Of a stretch of 64,000 nucleotides of DNA, positions 23,578 through 35,161 are shown one piece after another. The translations under genes were made by a program, and so were the position numbers. Source of the DNA: Aspergillus flavus (taxonomy: Eukaryota > Ascomycota > Eurotiomycetes > Eurotiales > Aspergillaceae); contig NC_092406.1 of NCBI RefSeq assembly GCF_009017415.1, positions 868,001 through 932,000 of the forward strand, written 5' to 3'. The first letter of the stretch is position 1. Every line of letters begins with the position of its first letter. The notes below the pieces were generated by a model that saw only the letters and a program-made list of their open reading frames with translations, ran no database searches and was not told where the DNA came from.

Positions 23578-24346
23578 AGTGAAAGAGTGTGGAAACCGAA
23601 CTTGGTTGAAGCGGGGGTGGAGTCTGGTTTATATTTATTGGGGAGTTATAGGGATTTAATCCTTTTCTGGTCTAACTTGGCCTTCATATCGCGGCGGTTG
23701 TCGATAAGGTTGCTTATATAAAAACCTCGGCTAACTAGTTACTCCACTTGTACCTCTCAGAGTCTTGACACGGCCAAGATGCATGGAGAAATAGCAAATG
23801 ACAATCGTTTCACCATAGTAATGCTCGATTATTCCGTCATAAGTGCCGTACTCGCTAATGTTAACTCTGACACTCTGATTACCAGGCAAATATTATACCA
23901 CGCTGCACAACCCGAGTCTCGGGTATGTCCATCTGAATATGCCAAGACCAGTGGCGGACGACAATGAAGAGAAAGAAACGATTCTCTGTTACAAAATAAA
24001 CAGCCCTTTCTACAGAAAGTAATATAAAGCGGCCATTGATAAAGGAATCGTGGATGCTTCCGTAGCAACTTTGAATTTGCCCAACAAGTTTAGTCTCGTC
24101 CGATGATCTTTCCCGTAATCTTTGATGAAAATGAAGGAGCTTGGCATACATCAGTCTCCATAATCCAGTACTTTCTTGTCGTTCTGACGGACAAGATTCG
24201 GTCAGTCAAGTTTGATTGAACAAATGGCAGCTACAATCTGCGAGAGATGGTGTTGTAATGGTTATAAAAGCCACCAAGAACTGCCCTGGAGCGAAACGTT
24301 TTAGAGCACCTTCTGTCGATATCTAACACACCAGACGCCGATCAAG
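23578..24346. other. Gene-free spacer with divergent promoters
   Basis: No gene recognised. It holds the upstream region of the Zn2Cys6 gene and the presumed promoter of the small basic protein at 24347. Confidence 0.5.
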
Positions 24347-24877
24347 ATGTCCCAGTCATCGAAATTTCGAGTGCTGGATTTAGAGAGAGGAACTGCAAGC
24401 GAGGTTCGCTACGAGAACAAACGAGAAGTGCCAGCTGATCAGCCCCAGAGTGAACAGTTACCCTGTCAACATTCGAAGGGTCGACGTTCGCAGAACCAGA
24501 AATCGCAAGATCAACTATCAAGGAGTCAAGGTAAAAAGAGTCGAAAGTCGCCTCGCAAAGAGGCAGAGGGCCAACCTCCGCGACGTCGGCAGCCGCCACC
24601 TCAGTCGTCGCTGGAGGGATTGTTCCACAGTGAACCCTGGAAACAGGACCCCAAAACGGACAAATATTGCAAGGCATTCAGGAAGTATGTCGAGGATAAA
24701 AGGAGTGGGAAAGGGGAAGAACAGCCTTCTACAAATGAGGCTTCTCAGTATGAATCTACCAAGGCTCCACAAATAGTACCGCAAACGTCGAAAAAGACGA
24801 ATAAAAGAGGGTATTATGAGGAAGGATCTCGAAAAGAGCTTGACAAGCGCGTAAAAGGGAAGCGCCGCGCGGTTTAG
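24347..24877 (+). CDS. Small basic low-complexity hypothetical protein
   Basis: Single-exon frame of 176 aa, not recognised. It is rich in Lys, Arg, Gln, Ser and Pro, with SRSQGKKSRKSPRK-type basic runs that resemble nuclear localisation signals, and has no hydrophobic segment. The ATG at 24347 is preceded by an A-rich leader (CCGATCAAG), a good fungal start context. Composition alone cannot prove expression. It could be a chance open frame. Confidence 0.45.
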   Translation: MSQSSKFRVLDLERGTASEVRYENKREVPADQPQSEQLPCQHSKGRRSQNQKSQDQLSRSQGKKSRKSPRKEAEGQPPRRRQPPPQSSLEGLFHSEPWKQDPKTDKYCKAFRKYVEDKRSGKGEEQPSTNEASQYESTKAPQIVPQTSKKTNKRGYYEEGSRKELDKRVKGKRRAV

Positions 24878-25157
24878 TGTCTCATTTCGCCATAGCCCGC
24901 CGTATAGGCGGCTCTGGTGTCTATGTGACAGGGAAAGAAATTGATACTTTCATGCCTGTAATAGCTTAACTATACAAATAATGGCCATGGGCCGTGGGAT
25001 AATGAGGAAAATCTTGATCGAATTATGTTTGAAGGTTGTAGCACCGCCCCCTGACAAAGTCAAAGTATAAGATATTAAGGTTTCTTGGATATCCAATTTA
25101 TAAGAGACCATTCTCCTCTAATCGGGTGCAGTTAACACGAGTTCTTGGCATTATCGC

Positions 25158-26774
25158 CTATATAGACTTCTGGAGAGAAGCTTTGACAGGATTTGGGCTC
25201 TCGAATATTTCCGACAGCTCCTCTAAAGTGTGCCCTTTGGTCTCCACGGAGACGAAGTAGCTGACAGTCGCTTCAAACAGATCCCACACAATAAAAACAA
25301 TGTATGTATACCAACCAATATTCTTGAGCGCGATAGGAAAGCAAAATTGGTTGAGTAAAGTGAAACCGTGCGCAATGGAGAAAGTGAGGCCGACACCCTT
25401 GCCGCGGGTTTCATATGAGAGCGCCTCCACTGGATATAGTGCTTGCAGAGGTGTCATCCCGAAGTTGTAACAGAAACCAAAAATAAAAATGAATGCAATT
25501 CCGGCAGAGGCGGCAGGGGTAGCCTGGGTACTGTCGAATATACCAGAGCCGATGGTGATACAGGCGAAGCAAATCGAGCATGCCACGGCGGTCCAGATAA
25601 TGGTTGGCCGTCGGCCCATCCTCTCAATTTGACTCGCCCCGAGGTAAGATGCGACTGTGGAAACCACAGTGTAGCCGAGGTTCACATTCAAGACTTGATT
25701 AGAGTCGGTAATGCCGGTGGTGAGAAGCATCGCAGGGAGATAGTACGTGACAACGGCATTTCCCGAGCATTGACCCCAGATACCGGTTATTAAAGCGTTG
25801 ATAAAACGCCATCTGCCTGCTTTGGTTTTGTAAAAGTCGCGGAAATCCCACCAACGTTTGTCAGAGCCGGAAAGAGATATGAACTCTCTATATTCTTGCA
25901 ACTGTAGTTGCACAAGTGGGTGGGACGGATTTCCTTCCCCGTGGTATTTCGCCAGGAATTCCAGCGCTTGCTCCTCCTGTCCATGGGAATAAAGCCACCG
26001 CGGAGATTCAGGGAAGAATAACACAGATAACAACACTATTGCAGGGCAAATCATCTGGCACCATAATGGGATTTGCCAAGATTTATTCCCTGGATATCCA
26101 GCTGACCCTCTGGTTACCCCTGCAGCAATGAGCGATCCAACAGCATAGGTGCAGTTATAAAACGCCATGATGATTCCACGATATGCTGGCGGACACACCT
26201 CAGCACACCAGATAGAGCTGGTTGATCGTACTATATTCACTCCAAATCCTAGAAAGAAACGACCCGCCACGAATTGAGGAACTCCATGAGATAGTGCGGA
26301 GAGGAAGGTACAGGCCACAACGATCAAGGACCCGATAAAAGTGCCCCATCGTCTGCCACGAAAATCGCAAGCTGGCCCACTGAATGGCAGCGAGCAAATG
26401 CCACCTACCGTATACATGGCGGATATATACCCGATTTTAGCACCGTTCTTCTCCACCCCGAACTGGTCTCTGAACGATTCCAGAGCAGGGAGTGAGCCAA
26501 AAATAGAGCCATCATAACCTATAAAGACTTAGCATATCTTGCTCTCACAATGCTTAATCGGAAGTCACAAACCGTTCATGGTCGAGCACAGAAAAGCGAT
26601 CACGCAGAAGATGTATAATTTTCTTAGATTCGGAGACCATGGTGACGGCTTTTCCGCTTGAAGAGCCTCAATCAGGGCCTGGCGACTGGGAGTCTGTTTG
26701 GTATTGCTTGTGGTCGTCTCGATGGCGAGCTTCTGGTCAATCATTTCTTCATCATTCAGATGCGAAGTCGCCAT
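25158..26774 (-). CDS. MFS sugar transporter (lactose-permease-like)
   Basis: Twelve-helix proton-linked sugar importer of the plasma membrane. Exon 1 is 26774-26573 and exon 2 is 26518-25158 (intron 54 nt), total 1563 nt, 520 aa. Sugar-porter signatures are present: DFRGRRWG after helix 2, PESPRWLYSHG before the central loop, ERMGRRP after helix 8, and VETKGHTLEELSEIF at the C-terminus. The N-terminal ~60 residues are hydrophilic. It is closest in style to the LAC12/lactose-permease group that takes up disaccharides and oligosaccharides. Its position beside the uronate-polymer genes suggests import of lyase products. Confidence 0.93.
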
Positions 26775-27454
26775 GGTGAAGATTCGTAATAGTAGCTAAC
26801 GGCGTTTCTCCGACAGCATTGAGACATTACCTCATGAAACAGGAGCTAGAATCTCCTATTTATTGAGGGTGGAGGCATCGAAGGATGCTGAATGCGAGGC
26901 GCTAGGATGCCACTATAGCCGTGGGCCCACGTCCACGTTTCTCTACCGAAGCTTAAACCCTAAGGCGATTTATTCTTCGGGCGGGGATTCCTCCGCTGCT
27001 CGGGCGAAGACTTCCTCCGATATCTGTTTTCTCCTCTTTCTCCACATTCTGTCACGGCATACTGCTGCATAATACATACAGGGGGTGATTGTATATTGCA
27101 GCGCATGGTCATATATCGCTAGATGCCATGTAGCATATCCTGGTCCTCGGAGGCTGTTGAACGGTTACGTAGACCTTTATCACCATCGCAAGTCAATCGC
27201 GCAATTTGAGAGAATTGCCACCAATAATCAGAGGTTTTGGGACACAGTACCTTGGTTCCCACTTAGTCTCTCCTGATACATTGTTTGGATTGCTATACGA
27301 AACAAATGCGACCCTAAGATGGGTTGGCGCAGGCACCCTACATAGACCTACATCCATAGCGAACAGGTAGAAACACATGTAAAGAGAAGGCCTTTGAAAA
27401 AGGCATTATGTTACGCTATAGAATGGAACGCTGAATGTGATCGCACTACACGCC
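26775..27454. promoter_or_regulatory. Upstream region of the MFS transporter
   Basis: Between the transporter start and the 3' end of the DUF2264 gene. It contains CreA-type sites GCGGGG (26981-26986) and CTCCGC (26991-26996, reverse of GCGGAG), the 11-mer AACCCTAAGGC (26956-26966) also found in the lyase/beta-helix promoter, and TCGGGCGA (27000-27007) also found upstream of GH88. Confidence 0.45.
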
Positions 27455-29524
27455 TTAGAAGATGAAGACCTCTTCTGGCAATCGAGGAGCCAGGTACCAC
27501 CTCTTCATAAGTTCCTGCTGGCTAAACTGTATCTTTCCCTTGCTAATAGCAAATACAGCATTAGCAATGACTATGTCCCGCCCTGGTAGACTGAGGATCT
27601 CATGCTCTAGAGTAGGGATCAACGTTCGCGGTGTCATCAGGTTGGTGTTTGGATCCGGCTTTAACACTTTCCCTTCTAGTGAGCACTCTGAGGCGAACAG
27701 GTTCTTTATGCCGCTAGCGTCACCATTACCTATAACTAGACAACTTGTGCCACATTCCATGCGACCGCCGTGGACGACATCCAGTCCATCTGTTGCACCC
27801 CAGTTCTCCGTCAAGGTGGGCGTGCGACGTGGCTGCTTGACTTCTATCGAGAAGGCGCCCTCAACGAGTCTAAGCTTTTCTATATTGGAAGATCCAGCCC
27901 GAGTATTGCGAATACGATGGACTCGCACATGCCAATCAGGCCACTTGTCGCAAGGAGGAATGACGAGTGTGTCGATTTCTATACTGCCTGACCGCCACGG
28001 CTTCCATCCACTGCGTAGACATTGCACATCCTGATTGTTGATCGTGAAGGTCTCAATCGTAGGATTGATGGTTGTCTGCCATCGAGTGACCCAGGTCTCC
28101 CCATCGTCTCCACTGATAGCGAGGGTGCTATCTGGAGCAATCTGTGTCAACAATAGCCCAGTTGGAACACTGAAACCGAATGCAGAAGAATATGCGAACT
28201 TGCTATACTTGGCTTGCGTCGCCTTGAGGGGCCAGACACAAAATTGACCACCGGAAATCATGAAATGATGCTGGCCATCTGGGTGATCACACAGTATCTG
28301 GAAAGGTGCCGAGAGCAGCTTCACCCCTGACTCAAGTGACTTCGTTTCTTCAATTGCTGCCAAAGGATGAGGAAGCTCGTCTGCCTGCCAGAACTCATCA
28401 TTGCTAGCCAGTGCTAGCATGACAAAGCTCTTCATAGCCCAGTACGGTGACTGTGGCGAGTTGTAATCCTCGCACATAAACATATTCGGGTACAGGTAGC
28501 CGATTGTGAGGGTTCCGTCTAACGCAAAAACATTGTCGGAATGCGTGGCCCACCACCTCAGATGACGGAGGAGCATTCCCTTGACAAATCCAGGAGATGT
28601 GTAAGGGATTGAGGAATCGTAGGCTCTGGCCAGCGCAAACGCTGCGTAGAACGCGCCCATGGCGAACCGATATGTTAAAGATCTACCAAAGGGAATGGGG
28701 GCGCCATCCTTGTCAAAATATCTCCAGAACTGACCTGCGAACTCTCTCGCCTGGTGGATATATCGAGATACACGCCCAGGATCCAAGTCGGCAGCAAAGA
28801 TAGTGTATAGCAGTTGGCTAAACTGAATCGCGAAGCTTCCGGAATAATAGTCTGCCTGGCGACCGTACGCTTCCTCTCCATCGGTCGCATCCTTTCTCCA
28901 AGGGCCATCTGCAGCCCATCCATTGCCCAATTGAAATGTGTCGAGAAGAGCAAAATCTTCCCAGATAAAGTGTTTCACATCCTCGTAAGGGACACCGCAA
29001 ACTCTATGCAGAGCAAGGTTGGCAAAGATCCTAAACCAGCGCCAGTTGTTTTTGGGCATTACTTTTCCATTCAGCCCAGATAGCCATTCGACCAAGTGGC
29101 TGCGACTGTGAGCTGATAATGGCTCATAGAATGTCTTTGGAGCTAAAAGGAGTGCGAATGATATTGCCTCCGCCTCTACCATGCGTTGGTCCCAGTCGTC
29201 TATTGCTCCCCAGTATTCGGGATGTCCTGGATCAACCCCATTGGCAAGTCCTGATACCAAGCGCTCCGCGTATGTCTGTAGTGTTGGGTCCGTCGTAGTG
29301 GCAGATTCTGCGAACACAGCAGCTATAGCCCAGATGGGTCGTGCAAAGCCTTCTAGGTCGGCCGCTACTTCATCGAAATGTGCTCCCGAGTAAATGGGTA
29401 ATCGTACCCGCGCTTGTCCTGGTGAGAAATATGGTTCAAGAGCTTGGACAAGAGCTGTTGTTGCGACGATCACATCACCCTTATCGCTGAAAGGGTTGTC
29501 GGAAAAGCCACGAAGAGGAGACAT
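27455..29524 (-). CDS. DUF2264 domain protein, probable glycoside hydrolase
   Basis: Uninterrupted 689 aa protein with the DUF2264 fold across most of its length. The N-terminal two thirds look like an (alpha/alpha)6 barrel, with NNWRWFRIFANLALHRV, GWAADGPWRKDATDGEEAYGR and the DYYSGSFAIQFSQLLY segment. The C-terminal third is beta-rich. There is no signal peptide, so it is probably cytosolic. In bacteria DUF2264 proteins occur in polysaccharide-utilisation loci. I recall that this domain overlaps CAZy family GH154, which contains exo-beta-glucuronidases; that should be checked. Next to GH88 and a glucuronan-lyase-type gene, a role in trimming uronate oligosaccharides is a reasonable inference. 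It is divergent to the cluster regulator. Confidence 0.9.
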   Translation of the reverse strand: MSPLRGFSDNPFSDKGDVIVATTALVQALEPYFSPGQARVRLPIYSGAHFDEVAADLEGFARPIWAIAAVFAESATTTDPTLQTYAERLVSGLANGVDPGHPEYWGAIDDWDQRMVEAEAISFALLLAPKTFYEPLSAHSRSHLVEWLSGLNGKVMPKNNWRWFRIFANLALHRVCGVPYEDVKHFIWEDFALLDTFQLGNGWAADGPWRKDATDGEEAYGRQADYYSGSFAIQFSQLLYTIFAADLDPGRVSRYIHQAREFAGQFWRYFDKDGAPIPFGRSLTYRFAMGAFYAAFALARAYDSSIPYTSPGFVKGMLLRHLRWWATHSDNVFALDGTLTIGYLYPNMFMCEDYNSPQSPYWAMKSFVMLALASNDEFWQADELPHPLAAIEETKSLESGVKLLSAPFQILCDHPDGQHHFMISGGQFCVWPLKATQAKYSKFAYSSAFGFSVPTGLLLTQIAPDSTLAISGDDGETWVTRWQTTINPTIETFTINNQDVQCLRSGWKPWRSGSIEIDTLVIPPCDKWPDWHVRVHRIRNTRAGSSNIEKLRLVEGAFSIEVKQPRRTPTLTENWGATDGLDVVHGGRMECGTSCLVIGNGDASGIKNLFASECSLEGKVLKPDPNTNLMTPRTLIPTLEHEILSLPGRDIVIANAVFAISKGKIQFSQQELMKRWYLAPRLPEEVFIF

Positions 29525-29950
29525 TGATTACAAATCTCTTCCCAATCTCTGGTTTGATAATTGATACGATTGAATGTTTGACGTCCCGAAGTCTTCCCCA
29601 GGACAAAGTGTCGGTGCTGGCTGGGGGCTATCTTGGAGATGTCCTGCTGTAATCAGTAAACAATCCTCATTCAGTAACCTTACCGTGAATACAACCTTAC
29701 CCAACCTCGGCATAATACCAGAAAGTAGCGGGGTGACATCGGGGGATTCATTCGTCCGCGAGATGGCATCGTTGCATCGCTTAAGGAATCCTTCCCCACA
29801 GTTGCCCCAGATTTCGGAAAAAGTACGAGTTTGACCAGGTTGAACCCCGCATAAAGTGGGGGTGCTGGGATATGGGTATTCATGCTCCCCTAATCCACTT
29901 GTCCTCATCTGTGCGTGGTGTTCGATGTTAGCACGGCCATCTGCCACAGG
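29525..29950. promoter_or_regulatory. Divergent promoter of DUF2264 gene and cluster regulator
   Basis: 426 bp shared by the two genes. One CreA-type GTGGGG site lies at 29857-29862. No intervening gene is supported; short frames here overlap both promoters. Confidence 0.4.
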
Positions 29951-32819
29951 ATGGAATCCCCCGACGCCCGAGCAGTGCCTCTCAATGGAGACACAGAAAC
30001 GCCCGCTTGCCAGTCATGCCGAAGCCGTAAGCTGCGGTGCTCAAGGGATCTTCCCTCATGCACTCGATGTCAACGCCTCGGTTAGTGCCCGTCACGTTAT
30101 TTCCAAGGTGCTCAAACCTAATACTGTGTGACAGGTGTTGACTGCTACTATGATTATACAAAGAATAAACCTGGGGTTAAAGTGGGCATAATTCAGACAC
30201 TGACTCAGCGAGTGGGTACGCAGTCAGGTCAATACCATAGCACGAGTTGGCCATATTGCTGATGTGATGTAACTAGAGTCGTTAGAGGCTCAATTGGAAG
30301 CACTAAGCGCCCAGAATCAGGCTGTTAGTGGTATTCCAAGTCCTGCAAGCACCGTTCAGGATGTGAACGCGCTCCGAAACTTGGTTTCATCCCTGATGGA
30401 GGAGTGGCGAGAGAATAACACGCCCCCAAATGATGCTCCAGACCAACGTCTTAACTCCCCTCCGGATCGAGATGTGCAAGATTCCACAACGTCGGCTTCA
30501 GGTCCTGAGACCTCGCGGAAAAGGCCATGTCCAGACCCCGGGAGCTCTGTGGATTACACAAGTCAAGTGGACCTGCCTCCAGATAACCTAATCAATGGTA
30601 TTCTGGATGCATATTTTTCGGTCGTTCATCCGTTCATCCCAATCCTCCATGAGCCACTTTTGCGATCTCGCCTGCGTGATCCAGCTGAGAGGCCGAAGCT
30701 AATTCCCTTACTGCATGCGATGATGGTATGTTCCTTACGGTACGTTGCTAACGAGCGACTTGCTGCAGAGTGGAGCACATCCCACCCAGGCGCACTACAG
30801 AAATCTAGAGACTTTGTAGTTCTCTCAAGCATAGACAACCTTTCGGTAGAAAGTGCTCAGTCCCTCATTATTATTGCCTTTGTCCATATATGCGATGGTA
30901 ACGGAGGCAAAGCGTGGCCGATTGTCGGAGCGCTGACCAGAGCTGTTGTATACATGGGACTGCACATTGAGCCAGATGAAGGCCAGCAAGGGGATCCTTG
31001 CATCGAGCCAATCCGATGTCTACCACCAGCCCGGGTATGGACAGAAATGGAGGAGAGGCGTCGAGTTTTCTGGAATGTCTTTCTTCTAGACCGGTAAGAT
31101 ATTCAACCCTCGTCATTCGTGGCAATCGCCTTACTTGTATACAGATTTTGTTCGTTCACTACAGGGTATGTAATGCATTGCTTTGATTGTCACTATGGGT
31201 TGTACTAAGTTCGTTTTCCTATCGCGCAATAGCTGGAACATGAGCCTGTCCAGTGATGATGTGAAGCTTCGTCTTCCCAGTGATGGCACCTACTGGGCCA
31301 AAGAGGAGCCAGTCACTACACCATTTTTTAACATATGGGATACAACGCTGGCAAAGATAGGGAAGTCGGTATCTTTCCTTCCAGGCCATCTTTCTTCACT
31401 TGCCGACAAGGAGAAATATGTGGATAATACCCCGTCAAGGTCCGAACGTGTGTCCCCTGTTTTACAAGCATCTGGAACCCACACAGTGGACCTCTCTACC
31501 ATCGGCTCTTTTGCATATTGTATCGAAGCGACTGAATCACTCAATCGTATTGTGAAGTTTTTTCTCCAACGACCAGTCAATCTCCAGAGCAAACAGGAGT
31601 TCGGTGCTTGGCTAACCCGCTTCAAGGAGTTAGATCTCCAGCTTATCCAGTACGCAGTCTTGCCCTATACCACGAAAGTATATTTGCTCTGGCTAATGAT
31701 CCGTAACATCTCTAGTTGGAAAATGTTTCTCCCTCGACGGTGGAAAGACTCCAACATTTCTAAGGAGCCTGCGTTTGTGCATATGGATCCTAACCTGACT
31801 CTTGCACACATCACCCACAATACGTCAATGATCCTTTTACATCAGTGCATTGCCTATCCACGGGCTAACCTTGTGGATAAGCTGAGACAAGCAAGCATCT
31901 CTAGTGCTGAAACGTGTCAACTCGCCGCGTCAGAAACAGCCAATATTGTTCAAAAGTATCTACAATATACACCTTTTGTTGGCCTTGTAAATGCACAGTT
32001 CGTGTTCTGCGCTTTCGTCAGCGCCCGTGTCATGCTTGGTAAGTACCACTTAAAGTACCTCTGGTAAACCTGGCTAAGCCGTGATTGTTAGTGCATTCTC
32101 GCCTTCATCGCACAGAGCTTCCGGAGGGGTACAACATTCTTCTATGGAGTCTTGAACAAATGTCCGCGCGATGGGTTTCGTCGAACCCAAACTTAAGATT
32201 GGCACAGGGAAACGACAACTTTGCCAATGCCCTTCTTTCTCAACTTCAGAGGTTGCAGGAGCGGTGCAAGTACATTGAACCTTCTGAATTGGACGCCTTG
32301 GGCTATGCCGTCGAAGTAAGCCTTGCGCTTGGAATACGTCGCCCACCGGACAGCTTAGGTGAGAGCCAGTGGGTCCGGGAACGACGCGCCCAACAGCGAC
32401 ATAGCATTATACCTGTTAATGGCCAGCGGTCCCATTATATGAACAGTAGTCCCTCCGTGCAGAGATCAAATCAACGTAGCATTCATGGTCACGCATATGC
32501 AGCGCAACAGGATGTCGCACCATCTGTGAACGCTACACCTCCCGGTCCCCAGGTAGAGTCTGTCGAGGCAGTGAGAAATATGAGCCTGTGGAATGGAAAT
32601 CATACCCCAAGTCAGGAACGTATGGGTACATTCCGTACTGAGGGTGTATATTCCACACGCACTGGCCCTCAAGCACCAATGGATGGTCTATTCCCGGCTG
32701 CTGCACCGTCACCCTTTGATGGCTCAGACAGTTTTGCAGCGTTATCTAATTTTCTTCTGGACCCTCAATACCTTGACATGGACCGGATTATCAGTTTTCA
32801 GGACTCGTTTACTAGATAA
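29951..32819 (+). CDS. Zn2Cys6 transcription factor of the uronate cluster
   Basis: 860 aa from six exons: 29951-30080, 30135-30215, 30277-31093, 31145-31165, 31233-32038 and 32092-32819 (2583 nt). The zinc cluster is near residues 20-47, [19 protein letters not shown] then TRCQRLGVDC. After it, [28 protein letters not shown] forms a linker and coiled coil for dimerisation. The fungal-specific domain follows, with [16 protein letters not shown] continuing through a 21 nt exon (FCSFTTG) into [18 protein letters not shown]. The C-terminus is Ser/Pro/Gln-rich and probably activating. It sits between DUF2264 (divergent) and GH88 (downstream), the usual place for a pathway-specific activator. Confidence 0.92.
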
Positions 32820-33163
32820 TAACGATAGAGCGATGCGGATAATGTATTTATAATTGTAAAGTTTTGCTTTGTTTCAAGCAAGTCATCAACGCCTCTTTAG
32901 ACACATTAAGATTGACTTAGGGACTACATCTTTCTCCTTTATGTTCCTCGTATGAGGGGCAGAATTCATGTAGCTTGTGAACCAAGCAAGGACTTCGGAG
33001 GTCGGGCGATGGATCCACCCGAGCTGCACGGTGGCTGCAAAAGTAGATACAGCTTTCCCACTTAAAAGGTCTAGCCAACCGGGGGATTGTTCGTCTTTCC
33101 TCTGACCAGCTGGTTTGAGTTAGTCTGTAACTGCACCCTTAGCACACCTCTGTCTTTTTCAAT
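32820..33163 (+). promoter_or_regulatory. GH88 upstream region
   Basis: 344 bp between the regulator stop and the GH88 ATG. It has ACTTCGGAGG and TCGGGCGA (33002-33009); the latter 8-mer is also in the transporter promoter. Confidence 0.35.
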
Positions 33164-34808
33164 ATGGCACCTCACGTCCTCAGCACCTCCCCCGTCATGG
33201 ATGATCGACTGGCACACAAGGGAGTCACCAAGCCGCCACCGCTGAAAGATGCAGGGGATGACGAGATCCAAGCCCAACTCGCCTCTCTCTTTCACGAAAA
33301 TAACCTTGCAAAGGTCATTGGTGTAGCCGAAACACTGCTTGAGAACAACGTAAGCAAGGAAGATGTCACCAGTATCGCACGGCAGCTTGCTTATAATTTG
33401 CTTCAAGGATCCTCCTACCAGATTTCCCGAAACTGTACCGCAAACGGGTGCCGAGAAAGGAGTGTACCGATGCCGAGACGCCGAATTTTGGACGTGCGGG
33501 TTTTTCCCCGGTAGCTTGTATTGCTTGCTTGAACGCGTGAGAAAGTATCCTGCAGCAAGCTTGCCTAGCCTCTCAGGCCGGTCAGAGGATTCGCAAGGGA
33601 AGTTCACTGAAGATACGCGAGCTGTCTACAATCACGATATTCTTATTTCTCATCTTACCGATTTGTGTCGGAAATGGTCAGAGCCATTGCACGCCATGTC
33701 GTTTCGAAAGGACACCCATGATATTGGATTTATAATCCAGCCTGCCTTGCAAAGAGACTGGGAGCTCTTCGGGAACAAACGGAGTTTAGACTCTATCCTT
33801 AATGCAGCCGAGAGCCTCGCTGCTCGGTTTGACGCGCGAGTCGGGGCCATTCGGAGCTGGGATCGATTCTCCAATGCGAACCATAACATCAACAGCATGG
33901 ATGATGACTTCCTGGTGATCATAGATAGTCTCTGTAGTAAGCAATTCTCATCTTTATATTTTGATAGATGGTTGACTAATTCAATATTAGATCTCGACCT
34001 ATTATTTTATGCCGGAAACTATCTCCACTCCGAACGGCTACTATCTATAGCGTCCACTCATGCCACTACCCTGCTATCAACCCATCTCCGACCCGATTCT
34101 GGCTTGAATGGTGACAAGCGTTACTCCACATGCCATGTTGTGAACTTCTCTCCCTCAAACAAAGGGAAGGTCAAGCAGAAACTCACAGCACAAGGTTACT
34201 CCGACAACTCAACATGGGCTCGTGGTCAAGCGTGGGCGATCATGGGATACGCTCAGACATACTCTTGGACTAAGAAGCAGGAGTTCCTAGATGCTGCTAA
34301 AGGGCTTGCGGACTATTTCATTCAGCGCATGGAATCGTCTCCAGTGATCGTAGAACAGCAAGGTCGGGGCCGTTATGTTCCGCTATGGGATTTTGATGCG
34401 CCGATCACGCATACAGGTGCTAATGGGGACCAGGGCCCATTGCGGGATGTTTCCGCGGGGATGATTGCTGCGAATGGGATGTTGATTCTCTATGGACATA
34501 TAGCAGGCATGGGGGAACTGGATGCAGCCAAGAGATACTTAAATTATGCGCTAAACATCACAAAGGATACGGTAGATTTGGCATACAATCGGGATCAAAT
34601 GCGGCTGAGGATTTGCCAGCAGGATGGGGTTACGAAAATGGAATCATGCGAGGCCACCAGTGGCCATCGCTTTGATGCCATACTTGAGAAATCTACCGCG
34701 AATTTCAACGGCAATCATGCTGATCGTGCTTGGGATCATGGCTTGGTTTATGCGGATTACTACTTTCTGGAGCTGGGGAATCGGCTATTAGATATGGGGT
34801 TACGTTGA
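33164..34808 (+). CDS. GH88 unsaturated glucuronyl hydrolase
   Basis: Releases the 4,5-unsaturated uronic acid from the non-reducing end of oligosaccharides made by polysaccharide lyases. Exons 33164-33349, 33408-33936 and 33991-34808 total 1533 nt (510 aa). The first splice (GTAAGC..TTCAAG) is needed to join AETLLENN to DPPTRFPETVPQTG. Family features are FWTCGFFPGSLY, HDIGFII, DDFLVIIDSLCNLDLLFYAG and the strongly conserved STWARGQAWAIMGYAQTY. There is no signal peptide, hence a cytosolic enzyme acting after uptake. It is immediately downstream of the Zn2Cys6 gene and convergent with the secreted lyase gene. Confidence 0.94.
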
Positions 34809-35161
34809 AAATTGCTCGATAGAATTGCATTCGAGTTCATGAAGCAGTAGATATCTTGTGGTCTTATAACTACGTTTCTATTCATTAGTTAGACAATCAA
34901 TCTCGAATCAGCATCACTAGCAACTTCATCAGCTTCTTTTGATTCATCTTACTTCTCAATAGTTTTTACCACTGGATTGTTGCCTTGCCTGCCTCTACGT
35001 TCTTTTTTCGTCTTATACTCCATGCTTTCTATGAGTGTCACTGAATACTAGTAATATAATATTTCAACACCATACAATACGCACTGTGCACCACAAATGT
35101 GGGATAAAGGGCAATATATATTCTCGGAAGAAAGGACATCCTATACGACCTTACTACTATG
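34809..35161. other. Convergent 3' spacer
   Basis: T- and A-rich 3' flanks of GH88 and the lyase gene. Nothing else is seen. Confidence 0.5.

Noticed and set aside
27462..28034. 190-codon plus-strand frame opposite DUF2264
   Set aside because: Antisense shadow without homology.
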